A stretch of 27,062 bases of DNA from a virus. Of this stretch, positions 16,279 to 23,132 are shown piece by piece (within the stretch, counting starts at the first letter, position 1; the number at the start of each line of letters is the position of its first letter). The notes under the pieces were generated by a model that saw only the letters and a list, made by a program, of their open reading frames with translations, ran no database searches and was not told the DNA's origin. Made by a program: the position numbers and the translations under genes. The DNA lies in the IMG/VR virus record IMGVR_UViG_3300014926_000062, positions 1 through 27,062 of that record; one strand, written 5' to 3'.

Positions 16279-16895
16279 AAAGTTAACTCCCAACGTGTTG
16301 GCATTAAAAAATGTGTTGATAAAAATGCGCGTATCAGTTTATTGCCGCGTTTTGTTTCATCTAAAACCACTGGTTTGTTGTAAATTTTTTCATCATCAAT
16401 AATCACTTTGCCGCGTCTTCCAATTAAATCACCGCAGTTTTTCATAAATAAATCTTTTTTGTAAAAATAAACCGTGTAATTTCGTATGGTGCGTGAATAA
16501 CGATTTTCATGTTTCATTCTATGATTAACCGTCTGCGGTGATAAATTATGCTCCATTGCAAAATCCATAATGGTGCATTCATCATCGCTTGGGTGTACTA
16601 CTAATAAATTGTTAATTTTAAAGTTGGTATTATCACCATCAACAAAAACAATTGAATCCTCAAACGCTGGATAATAACCATGTGAAAAAAATACTGCTGC
16701 TCGCCACACTGAATGATACTTTGCGTAATCTTTACCAGTGATTTTTATAGTTGCGTTGTTGTTTGCCCAGCAAAATGCGGCAGGGCGTGATTGGTGAAAC
16801 TTACGAAAAAACTCGCCTGTTTTTGGGTCGTATCGCAGATTTTCTTTTAAAATAGCAATATCATTAAGTGACATGCCAACTTGTTGTTTTTTCAT
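16269..16895 (-). CDS. HNH-like phage protein with helix-turn-helix segment
   Basis: The 208-residue protein starts with LRYDPKTGEFFRKF, then has an aromatic-rich middle and VFVDGDNTNFKINNLLVV. This matches the overall plan of HNH_3-type phage proteins, although the catalytic histidines are not clear. A possible helix-turn-helix (MDFAMEHNLSPQTVNHRM) follows, and a C-terminal tail FLSTHFLMPTRWELTLCN that is shared with the protein at 14787. It may be a DNA-binding protein or a degenerate homing endonuclease. The start has AAAGG six bases upstream. Confidence 0.6.
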   Translation of the reverse strand: MKKQQVGMSLNDIAILKENLRYDPKTGEFFRKFHQSRPAAFCWANNNATIKITGKDYAKYHSVWRAAVFFSHGYYPAFEDSIVFVDGDNTNFKINNLLVVHPSDDECTIMDFAMEHNLSPQTVNHRMKHENRYSRTIRNYTVYFYKKDLFMKNCGDLIGRRGKVIIDDEKIYNKPVVLDETKRGNKLIRAFLSTHFLMPTRWELTLCN

Positions 16896-16897
16896 AA

Positions 16898-17059
16898 TTA
16901 CCTTTGATGCTCAATCTTTAAATCAAAAATAGGGCGTATTTCATGGCATGAATCACACTCCCTAATTCCTCTGCTAACATATTGCCGCCATGTCTTGTGC
17001 TGACAGTTTGTTGCTGTTGCTGTTGGTGTTACTGGTGTAACTGGTTTAACTAATGCCAT
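16898..17059 (-). CDS. Small Cys/His protein (53 aa)
   Basis: A 53-residue protein with a Thr/Pro/Ala-rich start (MALVKPVTPVTPTATAT), then CQHKTW and ECDSCHE, four Cys/His positions that could hold a metal ion. It overlaps the upstream 20-residue gene by ten bases. An ACGGGG ribosome-site-like sequence in a 19-bp repeat lies before its start. No family was recognised. Confidence 0.5.
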   Translation of the reverse strand: MALVKPVTPVTPTATATNCQHKTWRQYVSRGIRECDSCHEIRPIFDLKIEHQR

Positions 17060-17112
17060 AACCATATCCCCGTTAATATCAGCCCTAAAACAAAAAATAT
17101 TAATGCCGCCAT
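17050..17112 (-). CDS. Very small membrane protein (20 aa)
   Basis: The frame encodes MAALIFFVLGLILTGIWLWH, almost entirely one hydrophobic helix of membrane-spanning length. GGAG lies about ten bases before the ATG. It is too short to judge by length alone; support comes from its ribosome site, its place in an overlapping operon and a similar tiny membrane gene just upstream. Confidence 0.4.
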   Translation of the reverse strand: MAALIFFVLGLILTGIWLWH

Positions 17113-17116
17113 GTCG

Positions 17117-17194
17117 TCAATCTCCATTGGCGTACTCAATCATAAAACATACAATCAAAACAAAAATGCCTGTGAAAAAAATTAACTCACCCAT
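17117..17194 (-). CDS. Very small membrane protein (25 aa)
   Basis: A 25-residue product beginning MGELIFFTGIFVLIVCFMIE: a single membrane helix with a short charged tail. A good GAGGAG ribosome site precedes the ATG by about seven bases, within the end of the upstream gene, so translation is coupled. Function unknown. Confidence 0.45.
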   Translation of the reverse strand: MGELIFFTGIFVLIVCFMIEYANGD

Positions 17195-17345
17195 GTTTAT
17201 GCTCCTCTTTAAATTTTGCTAATATAAATTGAATATCAATAGTTTCTTTGATGCTGCGTAATTTTTGACGCTTAAGGCTTTTACGTTCTTCTTTAAGCTC
17301 GTTAAGTCGGTTAATCAAATGTTCTTCTAATGCGATCTGTTTCAT
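17187..17345 (-). CDS. Small coiled-coil protein (52 aa)
   Basis: A 52-residue highly charged helix (MKQIALEEHLINRLNELKEE, then KSLKRQKLRSIKET) with heptad-like leucine and isoleucine spacing, suggesting a coiled coil. It is linked upstream by ATGA overlap and downstream by an eight-base overlap. No family was recognised. Confidence 0.55.
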   Translation of the reverse strand: MKQIALEEHLINRLNELKEERKSLKRQKLRSIKETIDIQFILAKFKEEHKHG

Positions 17346-17482
17346 AACTCAACCTCATTTTTATTATCCTTTGAATATGGTCTTTCTTCCCATTTCCATT
17401 CGGGTTTGTAAGGAGTTGCAAACTGACATGATAAGCACCAACCAATTACAATCCCGACAACAAACATGACAAATTCGTTCAT
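17342..17482 (-). CDS. Small membrane protein (46 aa)
   Basis: A 46-residue protein with an N-terminal membrane span (MNEFVMFVVGIVIGWCLSC) and a charged Trp-rich tail (KPEWKWEERPY). The junctions on its two sides are nearly the same 16 bases (17341-17356 and 17478-17493, one mismatch). Both encode a final EVEL, so the gene looks like a repeat-bounded cassette. Function unknown. Confidence 0.55.
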   Translation of the reverse strand: MNEFVMFVVGIVIGWCLSCQFATPYKPEWKWEERPYSKDNKNEVEL

Positions 17483-17889
17483 AACTCTACCTCCCCGCTG
17501 TTGAGCATATCACAAGCCTTTTGTGCTACGTTTTCGTTTCTAAAGTAGGGTTGAATGCTTTCACAAAACTCATCCGTTGAAACATACCAAGCTCCACTTT
17601 CGTGAGAAAAATAAACATAATATTTTTCTTCATCGTTTGTCCAATCAACCTCCTTATTACCACACAACTCATCACGCAGTGCTAACAATCGATTAAACCT
17701 ACGCATCTCAACTGCTGCGCGTTCTGCTTGTGCTTGGGTTTCTCTATCAAATACATTTGTTACACTCAAACATTCCACATAATATTTTCCACTTTTAGGT
17801 TGCCACTTTACTGGCTCAGCAACAATGCGCGATTCTAAGTCAGCAACTTTTGCTTTTAACTCTTGTAATTCTTTTTGTAAATCGTTCAT
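17479..17889 (-). CDS. Hypothetical phage protein with N-terminal coiled coil (136 aa)
   Basis: Residues 1-22 form a coiled coil (MNDLQKELQELKAKVADLES). Later parts contain RAAVEMRRFNRLLALRDEL, a YYVYFSHESGAWYV beta region and AQKACDMLNSGEVEL. This arrangement (a Trp/Tyr beta region and a C-terminal LNSGEV) is familiar from many uncharacterised phage early proteins that look like small cofactor or DNA-metabolism accessory proteins, but no function is known. It is coupled to both neighbours by overlapping stop/start codons. Confidence 0.65.
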   Translation of the reverse strand: MNDLQKELQELKAKVADLESRIVAEPVKWQPKSGKYYVECLSVTNVFDRETQAQAERAAVEMRRFNRLLALRDELCGNKEVDWTNDEEKYYVYFSHESGAWYVSTDEFCESIQPYFRNENVAQKACDMLNSGEVEL

Positions 17890-18086
17890 CTTCCCACCAT
17901 ATCCCCGTTAATATTTCTTTGCATTTCATAGACAGTGAAAATCTTACCGTCTTTTAAAATAAACTCACCGATGTTTGTTTTAATCACTTCATAATGGTGT
18001 CGGTGTGTTGCTGCTATTGTAATAAAGCAAAGCAATGCACCAGCCAAAAATGAACAAATAGAAAACCAAATTAAATCGTTTTTCAT
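17886..18086 (-). CDS. Small membrane protein (66 aa)
   Basis: The N-terminus is a clear membrane helix (LIWFSICSFLAGALLCFITI), followed by a His-rich junction (THRHHYEV) and a short soluble domain ending NINGDMVGR. It is embedded in the operon by ATGA overlaps. Its end contains one copy of the 19-bp direct repeat (17896-17914). Function unknown. Confidence 0.6.
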   Translation of the reverse strand: MKNDLIWFSICSFLAGALLCFITIAATHRHHYEVIKTNIGEFILKDGKIFTVYEMQRNINGDMVGR

Positions 18087-18331
18087 TCAACCACCCCCGT
18101 TTTGCTATCATTGCAAATTGCGCCAATAATGCGCGTAGGTCGCCTAAATAACTGATATGCGCCTACCGCTAGTTGATATTCTTCCTTTGCGTTAGCGCAG
18201 GCTTGCATGGTGTCATACGGTATCGCAACCGTAGTGTATGCGATCACCTCATGCGTGGTTGTTTTGCCGCGTTTGTCGATGTTTGTGTCAATGGTTAAAA
18301 AGCTAAGTGTTAATGCTAGTGTTGCGCTCAT
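18083..18331 (-). CDS. Hypothetical protein with possible signal sequence (82 aa)
   Basis: Starting at ATG 18331, with AGGC upstream and an ATGA overlap with the previous gene, the product begins MSATLALTLSFLTIDTNI and continues with HEVIAYTTVAIPYDTMQACANAKEEYQ. Two cysteines (QACANA and GAICND) could pair. A longer frame begins 20 codons upstream but lies inside the previous gene. It is not recognised; the leader may be a weak export signal. Confidence 0.55.
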   Translation of the reverse strand: MSATLALTLSFLTIDTNIDKRGKTTTHEVIAYTTVAIPYDTMQACANAKEEYQLAVGAYQLFRRPTRIIGAICNDSKTGVVE

Positions 18332-18486
18332 TTTATTGCCTGCTTTAGTAATTTGCGTAAACGGATAATTTCTGCTTGTGCTGTAAAGCAATAATCAGCC
18401 ATCAACAAAAAGCCAAGTAAAAAAATCAAATATGCCGCGCCTGTGTTGTCTAGCATAACTAGAAAATCGTATATTTCTTTAATCAT
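18328..18486 (-). CDS. Small membrane protein (52 aa)
   Basis: A 52-residue protein with a central membrane helix (AAYLIFLLGFLLMADYCF) and a basic amphipathic tail (IIRLRKLLKQAIK). AAAGGTGA lies six bases before the ATG, a good ribosome site. Its stop overlaps the next start. This is one of several one-helix proteins in the operon. Function unknown. Confidence 0.6.
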   Translation of the reverse strand: MIKEIYDFLVMLDNTGAAYLIFLLGFLLMADYCFTAQAEIIRLRKLLKQAIK

Positions 18487-18541
18487 AAATCACCTTTAAA
18501 AAAAGCCACTTGTCTTAGCGGCAGAGGTAGGAGTTGTTTTG

Positions 18542-18865
18542 TTAGCTTAAAAAAGCCAGTAAATCGTGGTCGCTTTTAAAGTCATCAATATAAATAACAT
18601 CTGATTCTTTTTCAGCGTCTTTGTAAATTTTCATATCGTTATCGTCAATGTGTTCAAAAACGATTTCATTTAATTTTTCTGATCCGCTAAATTGCTCGCC
18701 TTCTTCATTAAAAAACTGAATGTTGCTAACCAAGCACTCACGATCATCTTCAACATCGTGATGAAAAGTTGCTTCAATTCTTTTTCCACTTAACATTGCT
18801 GTGACTACAACGCCTATTTCATAGCCGTCGTTTGTCATAATATCAAAGTAAATTATTGCTTCCAT
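18542..18865 (-). CDS. Acidic hypothetical protein (107 aa)
   Basis: The product is strongly acidic (HHDVEDDRECL, EHIDDNDMKIY, IDDFKSDHDLLAFL) with no recognised domain. Acidic small phage proteins sometimes mimic DNA or bind host factors, but nothing here shows that. Its ATG shares a base with the upstream stop (TAATG). About 55 bases separate it from the next gene, one of the few gaps in this operon. Confidence 0.6.
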   Translation of the reverse strand: MEAIIYFDIMTNDGYEIGVVVTAMLSGKRIEATFHHDVEDDRECLVSNIQFFNEEGEQFSGSEKLNEIVFEHIDDNDMKIYKDAEKESDVIYIDDFKSDHDLLAFLS

Positions 18866-19014
18866 TATAGCTCTCCCAAAATATCAGTAACAATTCCATT
18901 TACTTTTACTTTCATTCCATTTTCGTCAAGCGTTTCAGTTTCTACATAATCGCCAATTTCAACACTTTTATAAATTGGCGCAATCGTGTCATCGTTAATC
19001 AATATCGTAAACAT
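18865..19014 (-). CDS. Small hypothetical protein (49 aa)
   Basis: A 49-residue beta-rich protein (MFTILINDDTIAPIYKSVEI, then KVKVNGIVTDILGEL) with a strong AGGAG ribosome site before the ATG. It is the first gene after a 12-bp inverted repeat that overlaps a possible promoter, so it may begin a separately controlled transcript. Function unknown. Confidence 0.6.
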   Translation of the reverse strand: MFTILINDDTIAPIYKSVEIGDYVETETLDENGMKVKVNGIVTDILGEL

Positions 19015-19054
19015 TTTATCTCCTCACCTTAAAATTCCGTTCTTGTGAATGTGC

Positions 19055-19085
19055 GCATATAGTAAAACATAAATTTACTATATGC
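19055..19085 (-). promoter_or_regulatory. Inverted-repeat operator overlapping a possible minus-strand promoter
   Basis: GCATATAGTAAA (19055-19066) and TTTACTATATGC (19074-19085) form a perfect 12-bp inverted repeat with a 7-base spacer. On the minus strand TTGCAT, 17 bases, then TACTAT could serve as -35 and -10, lying in the two arms. There is no T-run, so it is not a typical terminator. A dimeric repressor site controlling genes downstream of ssb is the simplest reading. Confidence 0.6.
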
Positions 19086-19105
19086 AAGCACTAAATTACA
19101 ACTTT

Positions 19106-19564
19106 TTAAAATGGAATGTCATCATCTTTTGCGTAAGAGCCATTTAGTCCAGCAGGAGACCGAGCTGCAATTGCTTGTACGTCTGCATAATCCTGTTGTG
19201 GTGATTGGTATGCTTGTTGTGGTTGCGCTTGCGCTGGTTGCGCGTTGCTGTCGCGTTTACCAACTAAATCAACAATGTTTGCATTTATTTCAAGCGTTGT
19301 TTTTTTAACGCCATCTGTACCGACAAATTCACTTTGTGTTAACTCCCCAGAAATAAAAACCTGTTGTCCTTTCTTCAGGTAGTCTTTTAAACTTCCTTCA
19401 GCACGTTTACCCCACAACGCAACACGAAACCAAATGGTTTGCTGTTTATCTCCAAACCCGATGTTATTGGCTACAGCAATATTTAAAACGGTTTGACCGC
19501 TTGCTGTTGATCTTACTTCTGCATCACGTCCGACTGTTCCTGTGAAACTAATTACGTTACTCAT
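19106..19564 (-). CDS. ssb: Single-stranded DNA-binding protein
   Basis: The 152-residue protein has an N-terminal OB fold (SNVISFTGTVGRDAEVRST, IWFRVALWGKRAEGSLKDYL, KKGQQVFISGEL), a Gln/Ala/Pro-rich flexible linker and the acidic tip DDDIPF that recruits partner proteins in bacterial SSBs. It protects single-stranded DNA during phage replication and recombination. It sits right after the exonuclease and annealing protein genes, as in many phage recombination modules. Confidence 0.96.
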   Translation of the reverse strand: MSNVISFTGTVGRDAEVRSTASGQTVLNIAVANNIGFGDKQQTIWFRVALWGKRAEGSLKDYLKKGQQVFISGELTQSEFVGTDGVKKTTLEINANIVDLVGKRDSNAQPAQAQPQQAYQSPQQDYADVQAIAARSPAGLNGSYAKDDDIPF

Positions 19565-19566
19565 TT

Positions 19567-20247
19567 TTAAACCTCTAATAATAAATTAATTGCCATTTTT
19601 ACACGCTCCGTTAATTGGTCACGTTCCTGTTGTGTCACTTGCCATTTATGGCGCATAACGTTTTTATAATGTCCTCCTTTAATTAAATACGGTAATTCTT
19701 CATCGATCGCATTAACGATAAAATTAAATCGTTTGTCATTGCTTTCTAATGCCGCTGAACGTATATCAGGTAATTCTTCAACATACGGGCAAAATACAAT
19801 CAATTCAGCATAATCTACACCCGTTAAAATGGCATTACTGACCAACTGCCAGTAGTATTCTGGGAAATCATCAAGTAATGAATTATTTTTAAATGATTTC
19901 ACCAACTCACAATAATTTTTAAGCTGCTGGCATTTAATATCCCCAACGCAATCTTCACCGATTAGATCGGGTGCGCCTGTCCATTGTTGGTATAGTGGGT
20001 GGATTAATCGCTCTGTTGACGCTAATTCGTACTCTAAGCCAATATGATTATCATTAACGTAAGATTCCACAAACGTTCCCCACAAAGCAGGGCGTGATGA
20101 AATTTCAGTATTTAATGATCGTCCAAGCATTACCTCATATTTAGTTTCTTCAATGTACGTTAATGCTGGCTTACCTAATGAACCCGCAGCTTTGCCATTG
20201 GTCATTAGTTTATAAATGTTGCTACTGCTAAACGTTCCTGCTCTCAT
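19567..20247 (-). CDS. YqaJ-type recombination exonuclease
   Basis: The 226-residue protein has the start RAGTFSSSNIYKLM and the nuclease motifs of the YqaJ/lambda-Exo branch of PD-(D/E)XK enzymes: WGTFVES with E61, GAPDLIG with D94 and GDIKC with D103 and K105. Such enzymes resect one strand of double-stranded ends, giving a single-stranded tail for the annealing protein. The gene lies directly between the annealing protein and ssb, the classic trio order. A final helical region (TQQERDQLTERVKMAI) is normal for the family. Confidence 0.88.
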   Translation of the reverse strand: MRAGTFSSSNIYKLMTNGKAAGSLGKPALTYIEETKYEVMLGRSLNTEISSRPALWGTFVESYVNDNHIGLEYELASTERLIHPLYQQWTGAPDLIGEDCVGDIKCQQLKNYCELVKSFKNNSLLDDFPEYYWQLVSNAILTGVDYAELIVFCPYVEELPDIRSAALESNDKRFNFIVNAIDEELPYLIKGGHYKNVMRHKWQVTQQERDQLTERVKMAINLLLEV

Positions 20248-20897
20248 TACTTACTCTCCAAAAATAAAATTAACTTTTTATAACTGGTTTTTTCACGGTT
20301 ATTTACGATGCGATGCGCATAAGCCAATTCTTTTTCGCTTAATAATTCCGTTTTTAGCGTTAATTGCTCAATGGCATAATTCCAGTCTTGAGCAATGAAT
20401 CTTACTTCATCTTTTATTTCATCAACACTTAAAACATCACGTCTGTTTAAGTTTGCGCCAAACAAATCGCCAAAATGATCGCAGGCATCTTTAATTGCTA
20501 CCGTTTTAGCCAATGGGAACGCCATTGATAACGCGCCATTGTTAATGCTTGCTAGATCAGCAACACTGCAACCTTTCTTGGTTTGAAGTTGAGCAGCTCC
20601 AATACCATCGTGATAATTCCATTCGCCTGTCACTGGGTGTAAATAATGAACGCGAACTGTTACCCAAACGCCATTAAATGCCGTTCCCTGTCCTGTAATT
20701 TCAATTTTCCATTGTGGAAAAATTGCTTTCATTAATGTTTCAACTTTATCAATCGGCAAATACCGATAACCGGCAATATAAGGGTGTTTTTTTACCCATT
20801 CTTCAATCGGCTGCTGATTCATTAAATCATCGAATTTTTTTACGTTGGGATTGACGATTACCCCGTTTTTAATATCGTCTATTGTTGCTAATTGCAT
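20247..20897 (-). CDS. Single-strand annealing protein, Rad52/Sak-like
   Basis: The 216-residue protein carries YRYLPIDKVETLM, GVWVTVRVHYLHPVTGEW, the glycine-rich YHDGIGAAQLQ and LSMAFPLAKTVAIKDACDHF followed by LFGANLNR. This is the pattern of phage Rad52-like (Sak-type) annealing proteins: a beta-sheet with DNA-binding groove and a conserved A...A.K.A...FG..LN end. It would anneal the tails made by the exonuclease next door. It is the first gene of the minus-strand operon, 36 bases from the promoter start region. RecT-like or Erf-like identity is less likely. The exact subfamily needs a profile search. Confidence 0.75.
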   Translation of the reverse strand: MQLATIDDIKNGVIVNPNVKKFDDLMNQQPIEEWVKKHPYIAGYRYLPIDKVETLMKAIFPQWKIEITGQGTAFNGVWVTVRVHYLHPVTGEWNYHDGIGAAQLQTKKGCSVADLASINNGALSMAFPLAKTVAIKDACDHFGDLFGANLNRRDVLSVDEIKDEVRFIAQDWNYAIEQLTLKTELLSEKELAYAHRIVNNREKTSYKKLILFLESK

Positions 20898-20918
20898 ATT
20901 TTCACCTTTTAGTTATTG

Positions 20919-20941
20919 AATCACCGCGATTCGTGGTAAAT
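20919..20941. promoter_or_regulatory. Imperfect palindromic operator near the early promoter start
   Basis: The half-site ATCACCGCG on the left and the mirrored CGTGGTAAAT on the right form an imperfect palindrome centred on ATT, with seven of ten positions symmetric. It has the general look of lambdoid CI/Cro operators. It overlaps the likely start of the minus-strand transcript, so binding would block it. The Cro-like protein encoded at 21011 is the natural candidate ligand. Confidence 0.5.
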
Positions 20942-20968
20942 TATAAAATAAAGATTTACATAAGTAAA
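20940..20968 (-). promoter_or_regulatory. Minus-strand early promoter
   Basis: On the minus strand TTTACT (20968-20963), a 17-base spacer and a perfect TATAAT (20945-20940) make a strong sigma70-type promoter. The start would be near 20933, upstream of the annealing protein gene. It drives the whole leftward early operon and overlaps the plus-strand promoter. Confidence 0.75.
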
Positions 20969-20983
20969 GGAAAGTTTTATTAT
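20955..20983 (+). promoter_or_regulatory. Plus-strand promoter for the Cro-like gene and replication operon
   Basis: TTTACA (20955-20960), a 17-base spacer and TATTAT (20978-20983) lie 28 bases before the Cro-like gene. The -35 region is interleaved with that of the divergent promoter, so polymerases for the two directions should compete for the same DNA. Confidence 0.75.
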
Positions 20984-21010
20984 ACAACCACCCAAATAAA
21001 CGAGGGCATC

Positions 21011-21202
21011 ATGGAATTACAAAAAATAGTGAATTATTTTGGTAGCAAACAAAAATTAGCTGAAACTATTGGAACGTCAAAACAAAACGTAAATATTTGG
21101 AAAGACAAGGGATATATCCCCACCAAGTGGGCAGTTGAAATTGAAAAAGCTACCAATGGCGAAATTAAACGAGCAGAAATTAGACCGGATATTTTTACAT
21201 GA
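21011..21202 (+). CDS. Cro/YdaS-like transcriptional regulator
   Basis: The 63-residue protein has a helix-turn-helix at about residues 12-34 (SKQKLAETIGTSKQNVNIWK) and the C-terminal pattern IEKATNGEIKRAEIRPDIF typical of YdaS/DicC/Cro-like small repressors. It probably binds the operator beside the divergent promoters and switches early transcription. I start it at ATG 21011, which has GAGGG five to nine bases upstream; a longer open frame upstream runs through the promoter region and is not credible. Its stop overlaps the helicase start. Confidence 0.88.
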   Translation: MELQKIVNYFGSKQKLAETIGTSKQNVNIWKDKGYIPTKWAVEIEKATNGEIKRAEIRPDIFT

Positions 21203-22602
21203 TAAAAGACAGAGATTATCAAATAAACGCCATACAAGGCGTAAGAAACGCAATTTTTAACGGTAGCAAGCGTGTGCTTGTTCAAGCGTCAACAGGCGCA
21301 GGAAAAACGCACATAGCTGCTCGTATTATTGAATCAGCAGTAAACAAAGGAAAGCGTGTGCTATTTGTGGCACATCGAAAAGAAATTATTGGGCAATCGT
21401 CCGTTAAACTTGATTCAATGGATATTGAGCATGGAATTATTATGGCAGATCACCCACGCTATAAACCAAACGAGTTGGTGCAAGTTGCAAGCGTTCAAAC
21501 ATTGCGCGTCAGGCATAAACCAAAAGCCGATATTGTTTTTTTTGATGAGGCACATTTAAGCGTTTCAAAATCATTTTTAGACCTTGTTGAGTATTATAAA
21601 GAATCAATTATTATTGGATTAACCGCCACGCCTGTTCGTACTGATGGGCGTGGACTTGGTGAAATATATCAGCACATGACGCAAGTTGTTCCCATGCGCG
21701 ATTTAATTGACTTAGGTTTTTTAGTTCAACCGCGAGTGTTTGCGCCATTTATTCCAAATCTTGATAATTTTAAAGTTATTCGTGGTGATTACGATGCAAC
21801 GCAAGTAGCCGCTGAAATGGATAAATCAAGCATTACAGGCGACATTGTTAAACACTGGAAACAACACGCCAACAGCAGATCAACAATTTGCTTTGCATCA
21901 AGTGTTGCACATTCACAGCATATTGTTGATGAGTTTAACGCAAGCGGAATCACCGCAAAACATTTAGACGCTAAAACTCCCGCACATTTGCGCGACAAAA
22001 TTATCCAAGATTTTAAAGCCGGTAAATTTTGTGTGCTTTCAAATATGGGAATTATGATTGAAGGTTTTGATCACCCTGCAACCTCATGCGTTATTCTTGC
22101 GCGTCCAACGCAATCAGTGACTATTTACTTGCAAGCCGTTGGGCGTGGAATGAGACCGGCAAATGGAAAAGATGACGTAATTATTTTAGATCATGCAGGA
22201 TTAACCCATTCACACGGTTTCGTCACAGACGAACGCGAGTGGTCGCTTGATGGTAGAAAAAAGAAATCAAAAAAAGGTGAATCGGATAAAGCTCCAGCAG
22301 TAACAATATGTGAATCATGTTTTTGTGCTTATAGCAGGCAAGAACACCCAAATGCGTGTCCTGAATGTGGAAAGGTGACAGAAAAACGCGCAATTATTGA
22401 AGTTGATACCGATGCAGAATTGGTTGAAATTAGTCCGTTAGAAATTAAAGCTCAAAAGCGCGTGGAATTAGTGCAGGCGCGAACGCTTGAGGAATTGGTG
22501 GCGTTGGGCAGGGCGCGCAATTATCAATACCCAGTGCAATGGGCGCAAAGAATTATCGAACAACGAAACGCTTGGAAAAATAAAAATAGAGGTGAGTTAT
22601 GA
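21199..22602 (+). CDS. SF2 DEAH-type DNA helicase
   Basis: The 467-residue protein has the Walker A motif ASTGAGKTH (K36), a DEAH box near residue 117, GLTATP near 140 and the motif VI YLQAVGRGMRP near 312. This is the ResIII/XPB-like set of phage SF2 helicases. The C-terminal part carries CESCFCAYSR and CPECGK, a likely zinc ribbon. It should use ATP to unwind or remodel DNA at the origin or fork. It overlaps both neighbours by ATGA and lies in the replication operon with VRR-NUC and the primase-helicase. Confidence 0.93.
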   Translation: MIKDRDYQINAIQGVRNAIFNGSKRVLVQASTGAGKTHIAARIIESAVNKGKRVLFVAHRKEIIGQSSVKLDSMDIEHGIIMADHPRYKPNELVQVASVQTLRVRHKPKADIVFFDEAHLSVSKSFLDLVEYYKESIIIGLTATPVRTDGRGLGEIYQHMTQVVPMRDLIDLGFLVQPRVFAPFIPNLDNFKVIRGDYDATQVAAEMDKSSITGDIVKHWKQHANSRSTICFASSVAHSQHIVDEFNASGITAKHLDAKTPAHLRDKIIQDFKAGKFCVLSNMGIMIEGFDHPATSCVILARPTQSVTIYLQAVGRGMRPANGKDDVIILDHAGLTHSHGFVTDEREWSLDGRKKKSKKGESDKAPAVTICESCFCAYSRQEHPNACPECGKVTEKRAIIEVDTDAELVEISPLEIKAQKRVELVQARTLEELVALGRARNYQYPVQWAQRIIEQRNAWKNKNRGEL

Positions 22603-23132
22603 GTATGAAAATTGAATTAACACCAGTTGAAGATAGTGACAATTATTTTTTATTTCATCTTTTTGATGATTACCGCAGTGATAATTACAGGGACATGTAT
22701 TTTTCAGCGTCTATTGAAGAAGCCGAAGAAATTGCTAATCAATTATTGCAGGCTGTTTTTGATGCTACTGAAAAACCAGTTTTTAAAAACAAAAAAGACA
22801 TAACGGAAGAAGAATGGAAGGTAATAGACGAGAAAAAATGGGCAGAAATAAAGTCTAAAACTTTATTATGTCAAAAATACCTTTATACACATGATTTTGT
22901 TAAAACTTTATCTGTGATTGATATACATGATGGGAATATTCTTAGTTTAGAATCTAACACGCATGCGCATGTGAGCCCCAGTTTTTTATTTGATGTTTGT
23001 AGGGCAATTGCCTATGCTGACGGCATAGAAATTGATGCTGAAGGAGAAGAAATTGAGATTGGCAATAGCATTGGCTGGGTTAAGATTTTTTTTAAAAATA
23101 CTAGACAAGACGAATTTGAGTACAGTTTATGA
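22599..23132 (+). CDS. Unknown protein, first of two related genes (177 aa)
   Basis: The acidic 177-residue product has no recognised domain. Residues about 34-57 (FSASIEEAEEIANQLLQAVF) closely match part of the next protein (FESVEKAEELANKLLQVIF), both followed by a TEK motif, so the two look like diverged tandem paralogues. The C-terminal half has mixed beta segments. Overlaps with helicase and the next gene indicate cotranslation. Function unknown; a replication accessory role is suggested only by context. Confidence 0.6.
   Translation: MSMKIELTPVEDSDNYFLFHLFDDYRSDNYRDMYFSASIEEAEEIANQLLQAVFDATEKPVFKNKKDITEEEWKVIDEKKWAEIKSKTLLCQKYLYTHDFVKTLSVIDIHDGNILSLESNTHAHVSPSFLFDVCRAIAYADGIEIDAEGEEIEIGNSIGWVKIFFKNTRQDEFEYSL

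Noticed and set aside
20882-21010. Longer N-terminus for the Cro-like protein
   Set aside because: It would be translated from within both promoters, and the ATG at 21011 has a proper ribosome site and fits family length.
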